A DNA stretch of 64,000 nt from an uncultured Opitutaceae bacterium (GCA_903929355.1 CAIYUN010000017.1:62001-126000), one strand, 5' to 3'. Positions 10,071 through 19,064 are shown, counted from the first letter of the stretch. Made by a program: numbers and translations. The notes: generated from the letters alone by a model not told the origin.

Positions 10071-11045
10071 TCATTGCGATGGCTCCGCTCCCCCGTTCTC
10101 CTGCGTCGTTCCCGCTGTCTCCCGGGGCTTCTGCAACGTGATCACCGCCACCGCCGCCACAATCACCGCCGAGGCGGAGAGCGTGCGGCCCGACACGGGT
10201 TCCCCGAGGAGCAGCCAGCCGAGCAGCACGGCGACAACCGGGTTGACCCAGGCGTAGGTCGAGACCAGCGCCGGGGTGCTGTGCTTCATCAGCCACACAA
10301 AGGTCGAAAAGCCGACGAGTGAACCAAAGACCACCAGGTAGAAAAACGCCACCCACGCCCGCGTGCTGACCGCGGCCCAGTGGAAGCCCGCAAACTCGCC
10401 GCTCATGACGGCGACTGTCAACTGCCCCGCCCCGCCCACCAGCATCTGGAGTGCCGCCCCGACCATCAGGTCGGCCCCGCTTTTGGCGTGCCGGGAGTAA
10501 ATCGACCCGATCGACCAGAAGCCGCATGCCGCCACCAGTGCGGCCACTCCGGCGCGAGGTAGGCCGCCTGCGGCGACCGACTCCCATGGCGCGGCCAGCC
10601 AGGCCACCCCCGCGAGGCCGAGCAGCAACGCGCCGATGGTCATCGCCCGCGGGCGCAGACCGCCGGGCCCGGCCCACTCGGCGACCACCATGAACAGCGG
10701 GGTCACCCCAACCACCAGCGCGGCGACACCGGAGGGGACCGACAGTTCCGCCCAGCACACCAACCCGTTGCCCCCGAGCAGCAGAAAGATCCCGGTGATG
10801 GCGTGGTCCCGCCATTGCGCGGCGTTGGGCCGCCGGGCCCCGCGCGCCAGCAGCCAACCCAGGAGCAACGCCCCGGACAGCATAAAACGTGTCCCCGCCA
10901 TGACAAACGGCGGCATGGTCTCGACCGCCACCCGGATGGCGAGATAGGTCGAGCCCCAGACTGTGTAGATGACGGCAAAGCCGGTGATGAGGGCCGCGCG
11001 CGAGGGCGGATGGGTCTGCACAGGGAGGGCGGTGGGCGGGCTCAT
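10071..11045 (-). CDS. DMT-family (EamA/YedA-type) transporter
   Basis: The 324-residue protein is almost wholly hydrophobic, with about ten transmembrane helices in two EamA repeats (about residues 16-150 and 165-305). The first repeat contains the family's VIYTVWGSTYLAIRVAVE and the second KSGADLMVGAALQMLVGG. These proteins export amino acids or other small metabolites; the substrate is unknown here. Its ATG overlaps the stop of the upstream glycosyltransferase gene by 4 nt (ATGA), so the two are translationally coupled. Confidence 0.9.
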   Translation of the reverse strand: MSPPTALPVQTHPPSRAALITGFAVIYTVWGSTYLAIRVAVETMPPFVMAGTRFMLSGALLLGWLLARGARRPNAAQWRDHAITGIFLLLGGNGLVCWAELSVPSGVAALVVGVTPLFMVVAEWAGPGGLRPRAMTIGALLLGLAGVAWLAAPWESVAAGGLPRAGVAALVAACGFWSIGSIYSRHAKSGADLMVGAALQMLVGGAGQLTVAVMSGEFAGFHWAAVSTRAWVAFFYLVVFGSLVGFSTFVWLMKHSTPALVSTYAWVNPVVAVLLGWLLLGEPVSGRTLSASAVIVAAVAVITLQKPRETAGTTQENGGAEPSQ

Positions 11046-11764
11046 CGCCAGTGCTCGGTGATCCAGGGGGTGGGGAGGACATGGCGGAGCAAGCCGTGGC
11101 CCTTGCCGACCACGGCCTCGTCAGGATTGGGGTGGCCATGAAACACCACGATGCGCGCTTTTTCGGGAATTCGCGGAACGCGGAGATAATTGAGCGGGAA
11201 TCCCGGCAGGCAGCTGTGTTTGAAACTCACGCACCATTCCACCGGCCAGTAGGCGAGCAGTTTCAGCTCCTTCATGGCTTGGGTGAGATACTCCTGCTCG
11301 TTGCGCACCCGGCGCTTCACCTGGTCAATGTGGTCGGTGAAATACGCGAGCAGCTCCGGGTGGGCGCCGGCCTCGAACCGATAGACCGACGAATTGCCGG
11401 TGATGCGCCACGGTTTGGCCCAGTCGTGAATGATGCGGAACCGGCCGGGCAGATCAAAAAAATCGTCGAGCGGGCCGACAATCACCACATCCACGTCGAG
11501 GAAAAGAACCGGCCCCTGGAGGTCCGCCAGCGGCGCGGCGAACGTTGAGAGCTTGCGCCAGCCGCGCTCCTTGCCCGGCGGCAGGTTCATTGCCGGCAGC
11601 GGCAGCGCCTCGATGCCGGCGGCCGTGTCCAGGCCGGTGGCATCGTCGGTGAAACAGACAAAACGGTGCGGCCGCGCGAGGTGCCGGCGCACCATCGAGC
11701 GGAGCTTGTTCACATACTCCGGGCCGTATTTCACGCCCCACTTCATGCAGATGACGTTGACCAT
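11042..11764 (-). CDS. GT-A-fold glycosyltransferase-like protein
   Basis: The 240-residue protein opens MVNVICMKWGVKYGPEYVNK and has the pattern PVLFLDVDVVIVGPLDDFF, whose DVD is the metal/nucleotide-sugar DxD of GT-A enzymes such as family GT8. A late HGHPNPDE may supply a further metal ligand. It lacks any signal or membrane segment, so it is cytoplasmic. It is the first gene of a coupled pair with the DMT transporter. No acceptor or donor can be deduced. The product at 55119-56072 has a related DSD layout. Confidence 0.75.
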   Translation of the reverse strand: MVNVICMKWGVKYGPEYVNKLRSMVRRHLARPHRFVCFTDDATGLDTAAGIEALPLPAMNLPPGKERGWRKLSTFAAPLADLQGPVLFLDVDVVIVGPLDDFFDLPGRFRIIHDWAKPWRITGNSSVYRFEAGAHPELLAYFTDHIDQVKRRVRNEQEYLTQAMKELKLLAYWPVEWCVSFKHSCLPGFPLNYLRVPRIPEKARIVVFHGHPNPDEAVVGKGHGLLRHVLPTPWITEHWR

Positions 11765-12190
11765 GTCCTGTCACCGTAAAGGGGCCGGCGGTGGTTTGCA
11801 CAGAAGGAAGTGCTCCCCGCCGGGCGGGGGAGGATTGCTTATTGGTTAATGGTTATTGCTTATCGGGTTATTTTCAGAGGTTTTCCTGCCGGAACGCGGC
11901 GAAGGCGGAAGACGGGAGGCTTCCATGCGAGGCGGGCTTGGAGATAACCCATGGACTATAAGCGATCACCAATGAGAGAGATTCTTTCCGTTTCATTCCC
12001 TCCGTTCTGTCTGTTTGCTCCTGTAAAAAATCCGATCCGTCCATCCCGCTGGTTTCGCCTTTGCGTTCTTGGCGACCTTTGTGTAAAAATCCTTCCGGGT
12101 TGTTTCCGCCTGCATTCCCTATTCGGGCAATTTCCGAAATAACCAAATGAGCGATAAGCGATAACCAATAAGAAATTTGCCGTCCTCCCC
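11765..12190. repeat. intergenic region built of several dispersed repeat words
   Basis: This 426-nt divergent gap before lpxL has no credible gene. Two imperfect inverted copies of a word like CTTATTGGTTATCGCTTATC lie near 11834-11866 (+) and 12149-12172 (-), with a partial third near 11958-11975. Between them are CTGTTTGCTCCTGTAAA (similar to the copy near 35300) and TTTGCGTTCTTGGCGACC (near 12060). The right arm ends only about 20 nt before the lpxL ATG. Confidence 0.55.
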
Positions 12191-13108
12191 ATGGCCTCCG
12201 CCCTCCAGCCGCCCAACCTCTGCCATCCCCGCCACTGGCCCATGTGGGCCGCGGTCGGGTTTTTCTGGCTGCTCTCCCGCCTGCCTTGGTGGGTGCAGCG
12301 GGGGCTGGCCGCTGGGGTCGCGGCGTTGTGGTGGCATGTCATCCGGGTCCGGCGGGACGTCGCGCTCGTCAACCTGCGGCTTTGCTTTCCCGAGAAGGAC
12401 GAACGGGAGATCCGGCGGCTGGCCCGGGCGCATTTCGGGGCGCTGGCGCTGGGCGGGTTTGAGACCTGTGCCGCGTGGTGGGCGCCCCGCAGCCGCCTGC
12501 CCCCGCATGAGATCACCGGCCTCGATCACCTGGCGGCCGCCCGCGCCGGTGGCCGGGGCGTCCTGCTGCTCACCGCCCATTTCACCACCCTGGAGATCTG
12601 CGGGCGGCTGTTCGGCGAGACCCAGCCGTTCGGCTGTCTTTACCGGGAGCCCAACAACCCCGTGATCGCGCACCTGATGAGCCGACTCCTTCATGCCAAC
12701 ATGAGCGTGGCGATCCACTTCGACGACCTGCGGGGCCTGATCCGCGCGCTCAAGGCGGGGGAGATCATCTGGTATGCGCCCGACCAGGCGCGCCGGCTCA
12801 AGCTGTCCGCCATCGTGCCGTTTTTCGGGGTGCCGTCGGTCACCACCACCGGAACCGGCCGGATCGCCGCGCTCACCGGCGCGGCGGTCGTGCCCTATTT
12901 CGGCCGCCGTCGGCCCGACGGCTCCTACCTGCTCACGATCCTGCCTGCGCTGGAAAATTTTCCGACCGCCGACCCCGAGGCCGACGCCCTGCGCATCAAC
13001 CGGCTGATCGAGGAACAGGTCCGCCTCGCACCCGAGCAGTATTTCTGGGTGCATAAACGCTTCAAGGCCCGCGGCCCGGAACACGCAGAGGTGTACGGCG
13101 GAGTCTGA
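12191..13108 (+). CDS. lpxL: lipid A biosynthesis acyltransferase (LpxL/HtrB family)
   Basis: The 305-residue inner-membrane enzyme adds a secondary acyl chain to the Kdo-lipid A precursor. There is one N-terminal hydrophobic segment (MWAAVGFFWLLSRLPWWVQ). The catalytic H-x4-D/E pair is H130 and E135 in LLTAHFTTLE. The LYREPNNP block and the late WYAPDQARR and PYFGRRRPDGSYLL segments also match the family, and its length is typical. Which acyl position is modified cannot be read off. It faces a glycosyltransferase gene tail-to-tail with 46 nt between, so an LPS context is plausible. Confidence 0.9.
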   Translation: MASALQPPNLCHPRHWPMWAAVGFFWLLSRLPWWVQRGLAAGVAALWWHVIRVRRDVALVNLRLCFPEKDEREIRRLARAHFGALALGGFETCAAWWAPRSRLPPHEITGLDHLAAARAGGRGVLLLTAHFTTLEICGRLFGETQPFGCLYREPNNPVIAHLMSRLLHANMSVAIHFDDLRGLIRALKAGEIIWYAPDQARRLKLSAIVPFFGVPSVTTTGTGRIAALTGAAVVPYFGRRRPDGSYLLTILPALENFPTADPEADALRINRLIEEQVRLAPEQYFWVHKRFKARGPEHAEVYGGV

Positions 13109-13154
13109 CTCGAAAGCGCAAGATCAAGTGGGCGAGCCACCCGCGTCCCCCTTT

Positions 13155-14243
13155 TCAACTTCGCGCCCCCTCGGCGAGCAAAGCCTCCAGCCGGGTCATG
13201 TGCGCTTCCGGACCAAACTCGGCCAAGGCCCGGGCGAGGCCGGCCGCGCCCAAGGTCGCGCGTCGCACCGGGTCTTCCAAGAGCGCACTGATCGCCCCGG
13301 CCAGCGCGACGCTGTCCTGCGGCGCCACCAGCAGGCCGGTCACTCCTTGCTCCACCATCTCGGGAAAACCGCCGACGTTGGTCGCCACCAGTGGCACCCC
13401 GCAGGCCATCGCCTCCAGACCGGCGAGCGAAAACGACTCGTGGTGCGAGGGCAGGATGGCGATCGTTGCGTGCGGCAGCAGTTGGGCGATGTCCTCGCGC
13501 GGCCCCAGCCAGGCCACGGCCCCCTCGAGTTTGCCGCCGGTCTCCGCCTCGCGCAACGCCCGCCGGTAGTCGTCCTGGCACCGTTCCGTCCCGACAAATA
13601 CAAAGCGCGCCGCCGGATGGGCGCGCCGGATCCGCGCCGCGGCTTGCAGGGTGTCCAGTTGTCCCTTGCGCGGGTTGATCTCGCCGACCTGCAGCACCAC
13701 CGGTGAGCCGGCCGGAATCCCCCCTGCCGCCCGCAAGGGATCCAACCCACCGTCCGCCCCCACTGCTGCGGGAGCAAACTTCTCCACGTCCACAAAATTA
13801 TGCAGCACCCGGCCCCGCTGGCCCCACGCCGCACCCCGCCGCCGGTGTCGCCGCAGGGTCTCGCGCGACACGGCGACCACGAGTTTTTGGAAATACCAGT
13901 GCGGCTGGAACTGGTGCGAGTGCGCATGGGCCACGGCGGGGATGCCGTGGAGGATCCGCAGGAGCAGGCAGAAATTGGACGCCCGGGTGAGATGCGAATG
14001 GGTGACCTCGATGCGCTCGTGACGGCAGACTTCCGCCATTCGTCGCAGCTCGGTCATCGGCCAGCGCGAGAAGTCCGTCTCGATCAGCTTCGCTTCTCCA
14101 GCCGTTTCCCGGGCGATCCAGGAGTCGGCCCTCGCCGCGAGCCACACCTCATGACCGCGGGCGCGCAGCAGCGGAATGATCCGTCGCGCGTAGATCATCG
14201 CCCCGTTACGACCTGTCTGGGAAACCGCCTCCAAGATTCTCAT
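13155..14243 (-). CDS. family 4 glycosyltransferase
   Basis: The 362-residue protein starts MRILEAVSQTGRNGAMIYARR, the glycine-rich first loop of a GT-B enzyme. The C-terminal half has VVLQVGEINPRKGQLDTL and SHHESFSLAGLEAMACGVPLVATNVGG, the ExFxxxxxE signature of retaining GT4 transferases. A much longer upstream frame (to 14783) crosses an intergenic repeat and the start of oppD and is rejected. It may work on LPS core or other glycans together with lpxL, which is inference from position only. Confidence 0.9.
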   Translation of the reverse strand: MRILEAVSQTGRNGAMIYARRIIPLLRARGHEVWLAARADSWIARETAGEAKLIETDFSRWPMTELRRMAEVCRHERIEVTHSHLTRASNFCLLLRILHGIPAVAHAHSHQFQPHWYFQKLVVAVSRETLRRHRRRGAAWGQRGRVLHNFVDVEKFAPAAVGADGGLDPLRAAGGIPAGSPVVLQVGEINPRKGQLDTLQAAARIRRAHPAARFVFVGTERCQDDYRRALREAETGGKLEGAVAWLGPREDIAQLLPHATIAILPSHHESFSLAGLEAMACGVPLVATNVGGFPEMVEQGVTGLLVAPQDSVALAGAISALLEDPVRRATLGAAGLARALAEFGPEAHMTRLEALLAEGARS

Positions 14244-14370
14244 GACCGGCCAGCGAAGGGCAAAATCCCTCTCCGCGCCAGAATGATTGCCGTGCTGTGG
14301 TGCAGTTTCAGGACATCCTAACCAGGGGGTAGTGAAAATCGTCCGGAATTCTGAGAAGAAGCCGGATGCC

Positions 14371-14500
14371 CTGGAACCAAGAACCAAGTACCACCACCCC
14401 TTTGCCATTGCCGCCCCGCCCCCGCGTCTCCTGTCTGCTCCCACATCGCCCTGCCTGTTCCGAACTCCGCACTCCGCATTCCGCAATCCGCACTCCATCC
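14371..14500. repeat. two repeat words in the oppD leader
   Basis: CTGGAACCAAGAACCAAG (14371-14388) is a copy of the ACCAAG family seen at 19391-19525, 23839-23869 and inside icd. At 14461-14500 an 8-nt unit is iterated five times with variation: ACTCCGC, ACTCCGC, ATTCCGC, AATCCGC, ACTCC. It ends three nucleotides before the oppD start codon. Confidence 0.65.
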
Positions 14501-14502
14501 AG

Positions 14503-15477
14503 ATGCCGCTCCTCGCCGTCACGGACCTCCGCACGAGCTTCCACACCCGCCATGGGGTCGTGCGCGCCGTGGACGGGGTGAGCTTCTCCCTGGAGCGCGG
14601 CGAGACCCTCGGGCTGGTCGGCGAGTCGGGTTCGGGCAAATCCGTTACCTGCCTTTCGCTGATGGGACTCATCCCGCAGCCGCCCGGCCGCCTCGAAGGT
14701 GGCACCGCCCTGTTCGACGGCACCGACCTCCTCCACTGCCCGCCTAAGGAACTGCGCGCCATCCGGGGCCGGCGCATCAGCATGATCTTCCAGGATCCGA
14801 TGACGTCCCTGAACCCCTACCTGCGAATTGGGGACCAGCTGATCGAGCCGCTGCTCATCCATGAGAAAATCTCCCGGAAGGACGCCCTGGCGCGCGGCCA
14901 GACCATGCTGGAGGCCGTTGGGATCGCCGAGCCTGCCCGCCGGATGCGGCAGCACCCGCACGAGTTTTCTGGCGGCATGCGGCAGCGGGTGATGATTGCG
15001 ATGGCGCTGATCACCCGCCCCGAGCTCCTGATCGCCGATGAGCCGACCACCGCGCTCGACGTGACGGTGCAGGCCCAAATCCTTGAGCTCATCAAGCGGC
15101 TGCAGCGCGAGCTGCACATGGCGGTGATCTTCATCACCCACGACCTCGCGGTCGTGGCGGGGCTGTGCGACCGCGTCCAGGTGATGTATGCCGGCCGCAT
15201 CGTCGAGACAACCGACACCCGCACGCTTTTCCGCACTCCCCTGCACCCTTACACCCGCGCGCTGCAACGTTCGATTCCCGCGCTCCAGCCGAAGGGGGGG
15301 GGACTGTTCACGATCCCTGGCCTGCCGCCCGACCTCACTCACCCGCCGCCCGGCTGCGCCTTTGCCCCGCGCTGTGGGTTCGCCACCGACCGCTGCCGCG
15401 CCGAGACTCCGGTCCTGCGCGAGGTCGCCCCCGGCCACGCCCACGCCTGCCTCCGCGCCCAGGCCGGGGAGATCTGA
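14503..15477 (+). CDS. oligopeptide/dipeptide ABC transporter ATP-binding protein (OppD/DppD type)
   Basis: The 324-residue ATPase energises peptide uptake at the inner membrane. Walker A is GESGSGKS (residues 40-47), the signature FSGGMRQRV is near 157, and Walker B is ELLIADEPTTALD. The C-terminal oligopeptide-transporter extension carries a Cys cluster (GCAFAPRCGF, then DRC and HACLR) of the kind that can bind an Fe-S cluster in OppD/DppD. The start at 14503 puts the first strand at the N-terminus. Its partner ATPase follows after a 215-nt repeat-filled gap, but no permease or binding-protein gene is nearby. Confidence 0.93.
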   Translation: MPLLAVTDLRTSFHTRHGVVRAVDGVSFSLERGETLGLVGESGSGKSVTCLSLMGLIPQPPGRLEGGTALFDGTDLLHCPPKELRAIRGRRISMIFQDPMTSLNPYLRIGDQLIEPLLIHEKISRKDALARGQTMLEAVGIAEPARRMRQHPHEFSGGMRQRVMIAMALITRPELLIADEPTTALDVTVQAQILELIKRLQRELHMAVIFITHDLAVVAGLCDRVQVMYAGRIVETTDTRTLFRTPLHPYTRALQRSIPALQPKGGGLFTIPGLPPDLTHPPPGCAFAPRCGFATDRCRAETPVLREVAPGHAHACLRAQAGEI

Positions 15478-15692
15478 TTTTAACCACGGATCACACGGAT
15501 GAACACGGATCAAACGGATCTAACGGAGCGAAACCCGAAGCAGAGTTGGGACACAGAGAGCACGGAGGGACCGATCCGAGGTCACAGAGGAAATACGCTC
15601 TGTCCTCGGTGGTTCGCGCGCGGTGCCTTTTGTGATCCTTTCCGATCATCCGTGCCCATCCGTGTAATCCGTGGTAGAACTCCGCCTCTGTG
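15478..15692. repeat. repeat cassette with inverted CACGGAT arms between oppD and oppF
   Basis: The left arm (15478-15529) is TTTTAACCACGGATCACACG followed by further ACGGAT units. The right arm (15644-15676) is the reverse complement type, ending ATCCGTGGTA. Between them, 15547-15594 is a CACAGAG/CACGGAG block that recurs, reverse-complemented and with few changes, at 16988-17035. The whole gap could fold into a long imperfect stem. The short frames through it are made entirely of repeat words and are not genes. Confidence 0.75.
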
Positions 15693-16676
15693 ATGTCCGA
15701 TCCGATTCTCCAGCTCACCAACGTCCAGACGCACTTCCCCGTCCACTCCGGCTTTATCCGCCGGCGGCGGGTGGGTGCGGTCAAGGCCGTGGACGGGGTC
15801 ACGCTCGCCCTGCGGCGCGGCGAGGTGCTCGGGCTGGTGGGCGAGTCGGGTTGCGGCAAATCCACCCTGGCGCGCACCATTCTCCAACTGGTGCCCACCA
15901 CCGGAGGTACGGTCGTCCTCGAGGGAAAGAATCTCACCACCGCCACGGGGACCGAGATTCTGCGCGCGCGCCGTGACCTGCAGATGGTCTTCCAAGATCC
16001 CTTCGCCTCACTCAACCCGCGGCTCACCGTCGGAGCCGCGCTCGCCGAGCCACTGCTCGTCCACCGCGTCTGTCCGCGGGCCGAGGTTCCGGGACGCGTG
16101 GCGGAGCTGATGGCGCTGGTCGGCCTGGCGCCGGCCACCATGCGCAAGTATCCGCATGAGTTCTCCGGCGGCCAGCGGCAGCGCATCGCCATCGCCCGCG
16201 CGCTCGCGCTGCGGCCCAAAGTCATCATCGCCGACGAGCCGGTGTCGGCCCTCGATGTCTCAATCCAGGCGCAGATCCTCAACCTCCTGGCGTCGTTGGT
16301 GCGCGAGATGAACCTCTCGCTGATCTTCATCGCGCACGATCTGTCCGTGGTGAAGCACCTGTCCGACCGCATCGCGGTGATGTATCTGGGCAAAATCGTC
16401 GAGCTCGGCCCCGCCGCCGACGTGATCGAGCGCCCGCTGCACCCCTACACCCGGGCGCTGGTGAGCGCCATTCCGGTGCCCGACCCCGATGCGGAGCGCG
16501 CGCGGCAGCGCATCGTGCTCCCCGGCGACCCGCCGTCCCCCATCAACCCGCCCCCCGGCTGCGCCTTCCACCCCCGCTGCCCCTATGCTCAGGAGAAATG
16601 TAAGACCGCCGTCCCGCCGCTCACCGCCGCCGATGCAACCCGCGAGGTGGCCTGCGTCCGGCTGGGGGAGATCTGA
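15693..16676 (+). CDS. oligopeptide/dipeptide ABC transporter ATP-binding protein (OppF/DppF type)
   Basis: The 327-residue second ATPase of the pair has Walker [10 protein letters not shown] (residues 50-58), the signature FSGGQRQRI and Walker [14 protein letters not shown]. It also has the OppF-type C-terminus with a Cys cluster ([13 protein letters not shown]). The ATG at 15693 is preceded directly by an in-frame GTG that would add one residue. With the preceding OppD-type subunit it would form the heterodimeric motor of a peptide importer, whose membrane and binding subunits must be encoded elsewhere. Confidence 0.93.
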   Translation: MSDPILQLTNVQTHFPVHSGFIRRRRVGAVKAVDGVTLALRRGEVLGLVGESGCGKSTLARTILQLVPTTGGTVVLEGKNLTTATGTEILRARRDLQMVFQDPFASLNPRLTVGAALAEPLLVHRVCPRAEVPGRVAELMALVGLAPATMRKYPHEFSGGQRQRIAIARALALRPKVIIADEPVSALDVSIQAQILNLLASLVREMNLSLIFIAHDLSVVKHLSDRIAVMYLGKIVELGPAADVIERPLHPYTRALVSAIPVPDPDAERARQRIVLPGDPPSPINPPPGCAFHPRCPYAQEKCKTAVPPLTAADATREVACVRLGEI

Positions 16677-17113
16677 CCGGACACCAAACTCCCGTTACGG
16701 AGTTTTTAGCCACGGATGACACGGATCCACACGGATACGTTGCCTTTCTGCCAGTTGCAGTTGGTCGCATCAACCCGCGATCGCCGATGGCTATTGCCCC
16801 AAGAGGAACAGGCCGGCCTGAGTTCCAGATTCGAATTGAATATGGAAATCAGGAAATCAGGGACGGAAGGAACGGAGTTTTAACCACGGATGACACGGAT
16901 CCACACGGATACGTTGAGAGCGCGCGTCTCGCCCGTTTCGCTAAACTTGCAATGCCGGCGGGCCGCCCTGCACCCGTTTCAGAACAATCCCTCTGTGACC
17001 TCGGATTGGTTTCTCCTTGCCCTCTGTGACCCAATTCAGTTTCCGGATTTGGTGGTTTGATCCGTGCTTGTCCGTGTCATCCTTGGTTAAATCTGGTTCG
17101 AAGCATTTGATTG
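16677..17113. repeat. repeat-rich gap with direct and inverted copies
   Basis: This 437-nt gap has no credible gene. Positions 16710-16742 and 16884-16916 are an exact 33-nt direct repeat of CACGGAT type. A reverse copy lies at 17058-17091. The word TGGAAATCAGGAAATCAGG at 16843-16861 recurs exactly, reverse-complemented, at 19551-19569. Block 16988-17035 is the inverted relative of 15547-15594. The gap separates oppF from the stop of the MFS gene. Confidence 0.85.
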
Positions 17114-18331
17114 TCATCCGCACGTTTCCGGTTCCCGGTCGCCGCAGCGCCACAGCGTGATTGCCGCGACGAGGCCAAGCGCGCCGCAGCCCAGCCACAC
17201 CAGGGCCGGTTGTACGCCGAAGAGCCTCAGGCCGAGCTGGGGACCGACGACGCTCGCGGCCGACCACGCGGTGCCCAGCGCGCCCATGTAGCGCCCCCGC
17301 ATCGCGGGTGGGGCGATCCGGGCGACGAACGTGCTCCCCATCGGGATCGCCAGCATCTCGCCCAGCGTGAAAACCGTCATTGCCGTCAACAAGAGTCTTA
17401 ATCCGCCCGGCAGCGCGTTGAGCGCGAAACCGCTACCCAGCAGCAGGTAGCCGAGGCACATCACGCGGCGCGGCTCAAACCGCTGGGTCACGCGGGTGAG
17501 CGACAGCTCGCAGCTCACGATGATCAGGCCGTTCCACCCGATGAGCAGTCCGAAAATCTGCTCCGGCGTCGGCTGCCAGCCGGCCAGCGTCACCGCGAGG
17601 CCGCGGCCCGCGACCTCCAGCGAGTAGGCCGACGTGGATTGCAGCATGATCATCGCCGCGCAGAACTGGGCCGCCAACAAGGCCCAAAACCGCCGGTCGC
17701 GCCGCAGATGGGCGAGCGCCTCGCCCCAACGCGCCTGCGTGCTGGAGTGCCGCAAGCCGTGCGGCAGGAGGAGCAACGCCAGCAGGCCGTACGCGGCGGT
17801 GGTCAGCGCGTCGCCCGCAAACAGCCAGAACGCGGAATGGTTGACCAGGAAACCCCCCGTGGCGGTGCCAAACGCGAAACCGGCGTTGATCGCCAGCCGC
17901 AGCGCCGAGTAGGCGCGCAGCCGCAGGTGCTCGGGCACCAGGTCGGCCACCAGGGCGTTGCCCGCCGGGCCGAAAAAACCGCCCATGAAGCCGGCCAGAC
18001 CGGCGCACAGCATGATCACCGGCAGCGTTTGCGCCCAATAGAGGAGAAAGGTGAAAAGCGCGTTGGCGCAGGTGCCGAGGACGATGGCGTTGCGCCGCCC
18101 GAAGCGGTCCGCGAACCAGCCGCCGACCAACGCCGCGCCCAGCCCGCCGCCACCAAACGCGGCCATGGCCAGCCCGATCTCGCCGTAGGAGAAGCCGCGC
18201 CGGTGCAGGATGATGGTGAGAAAGGGATACACAAACGTCCCAAACCGGGTGATGAACATCCCGGCGCAGAGCACCCAGAACGCGCGCGGCAGCGAGCGAA
18301 GTTCGGACCGGAGGGTTTGGGTTGGCGGCAT
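17114..18331 (-). CDS. MFS transporter (DHA1-like, drug-efflux type)
   Basis: The 405-residue protein has about twelve transmembrane helices. The loop between helices 2 and 3 reads GGWFADRFGRRNAIV, the classic MFS G-x-x-x-D-R-x-G-R-R motif, and a later NALVADLVPEHLRLRAYSALR matches helix 5 of DHA1 drug exporters. I take ATG 18331 as start; an in-frame TTG at 18364 lies inside the leader terminator. The gene is preceded by an attenuator-like structure, suggesting inducible expression. The substrate is unknown. Confidence 0.9.
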   Translation of the reverse strand: MPPTQTLRSELRSLPRAFWVLCAGMFITRFGTFVYPFLTIILHRRGFSYGEIGLAMAAFGGGGLGAALVGGWFADRFGRRNAIVLGTCANALFTFLLYWAQTLPVIMLCAGLAGFMGGFFGPAGNALVADLVPEHLRLRAYSALRLAINAGFAFGTATGGFLVNHSAFWLFAGDALTTAAYGLLALLLLPHGLRHSSTQARWGEALAHLRRDRRFWALLAAQFCAAMIMLQSTSAYSLEVAGRGLAVTLAGWQPTPEQIFGLLIGWNGLIIVSCELSLTRVTQRFEPRRVMCLGYLLLGSGFALNALPGGLRLLLTAMTVFTLGEMLAIPMGSTFVARIAPPAMRGRYMGALGTAWSAASVVGPQLGLRLFGVQPALVWLGCGALGLVAAITLWRCGDREPETCG

Positions 18332-18357
18332 GACGGCGGCTTGGACGCCGTTCCCGG

Positions 18358-18437
18358 AAAACAAAAAACCCCGCTCACCGGATGGTAAGCAGGGTCGTTG
18401 GCCGGAAACGGAAAAATAAAATCAGCCAGGACCCTGC
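18358..18437 (-). promoter_or_regulatory. attenuator-like leader of the MFS gene (terminator plus competing stem)
   Basis: On the - strand, 18394-18384 and 18379-18369 form an 11-bp stem (CCCTGCTTACC with GGTGAGCGGGG, counting two G-U pairs), loop ATCC. It is followed by TTTTTTGTTTT (18368-18358), a textbook intrinsic terminator, only 26 nt before the ATG at 18331. Its 5' arm overlaps GACCCTGC (18396-18389), which is exactly complementary to GCAGGGTC at 18437-18430. That gives a competing anti-terminator stem. An ATG at 18474 opens a frame encoding VTRTRRVLADF across the upstream arm. The terminator could instead simply end trmL. Confidence 0.6.
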
Positions 18438-18584
18438 GCGTGCGCGTTACGGTTGCTGCCACCAGTGATGGCATACGCCCAAACCGCCTTCGTCTGAAGG
18501 CGGGCGGTCATTTTGCGGCTGGTGGTCGGGTGCGACATGGCGGGCGGTTGACGGACGGCATGACGGCCTGTCCCAGGCATGTTG

Positions 18585-19064
18585 TCAAAGGGAATTTACG
18601 CCGGGAGGAAAGCCCACCTGCCGCAGCGCCTCGTAGCAGGCGATGCCGGCGGCGGTGCTCAGATTGAGCGAGCGCAGTTCCGGGTTGGCCTGCGGGATGG
18701 TCACTCGCCGGGCCTCGCCGATCTCGGCATGCAGCCACTCCGGCGCACCGGAGCCCTCGTTGCCGAAGACCAACCCGTCGCCGTCCGCGTAGCGCACTGA
18801 CCAGAAACTCCGCTCGGTCTTGGTCGTGAACAGCCACAGGCGCGTGGGGGCATGGGGGCTGGCGCGGAACGCCGGCCAGTCGGCGTGCTCATGCACATCG
18901 AGGGCTCGCCAGTAGTCCATGCCGGCACGGCGGAGGTTGCGATCGTTAATCACAAAACCCAGTGGGTGGATCAGGTGCAGCCGCGTCCGGGTGAGGGCGC
19001 ACATCCGGCCGATATTGCCGGTGTTGGGTGCGATCTCGGGTTGGAAAAGGACAATTTGGAGCAT
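18585..19064 (-). CDS. trmL: tRNA (cytidine(34)-2'-O)-methyltransferase
   Basis: The 159-residue SPOUT-class enzyme methylates the ribose of the wobble base in tRNA-Leu isoacceptors in the best-studied relatives. It begins MLQIVLFQPEIAPNTGNIGR, and ends with LVFGNEGSGAPEWL and IPQANPELRSLNLSTAAGI, which form the trefoil-knot S-adenosylmethionine site. Length is the family norm. The longer frame to 19127 is trimmed because the family starts at this first strand. It sits between tRNA-Ser and the MFS gene, all on the - strand. Confidence 0.95.
   Translation of the reverse strand: MLQIVLFQPEIAPNTGNIGRMCALTRTRLHLIHPLGFVINDRNLRRAGMDYWRALDVHEHADWPAFRASPHAPTRLWLFTTKTERSFWSVRYADGDGLVFGNEGSGAPEWLHAEIGEARRVTIPQANPELRSLNLSTAAGIACYEALRQVGFPPGVNSL

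Noticed and set aside
15499-15693. Small frame encoding a peptide rich in TESTEGPIRGHRG
   Set aside because: Every codon lies in repeat words, and a similar peptide appears in reverse near 16988-17035 for the same reason; no start signal or conservation.
18016-18474. 152-residue frame starting in the MFS leader
   Set aside because: It runs through the terminator and into the MFS gene in the wrong frame; only its first codons are of interest as a possible leader peptide.
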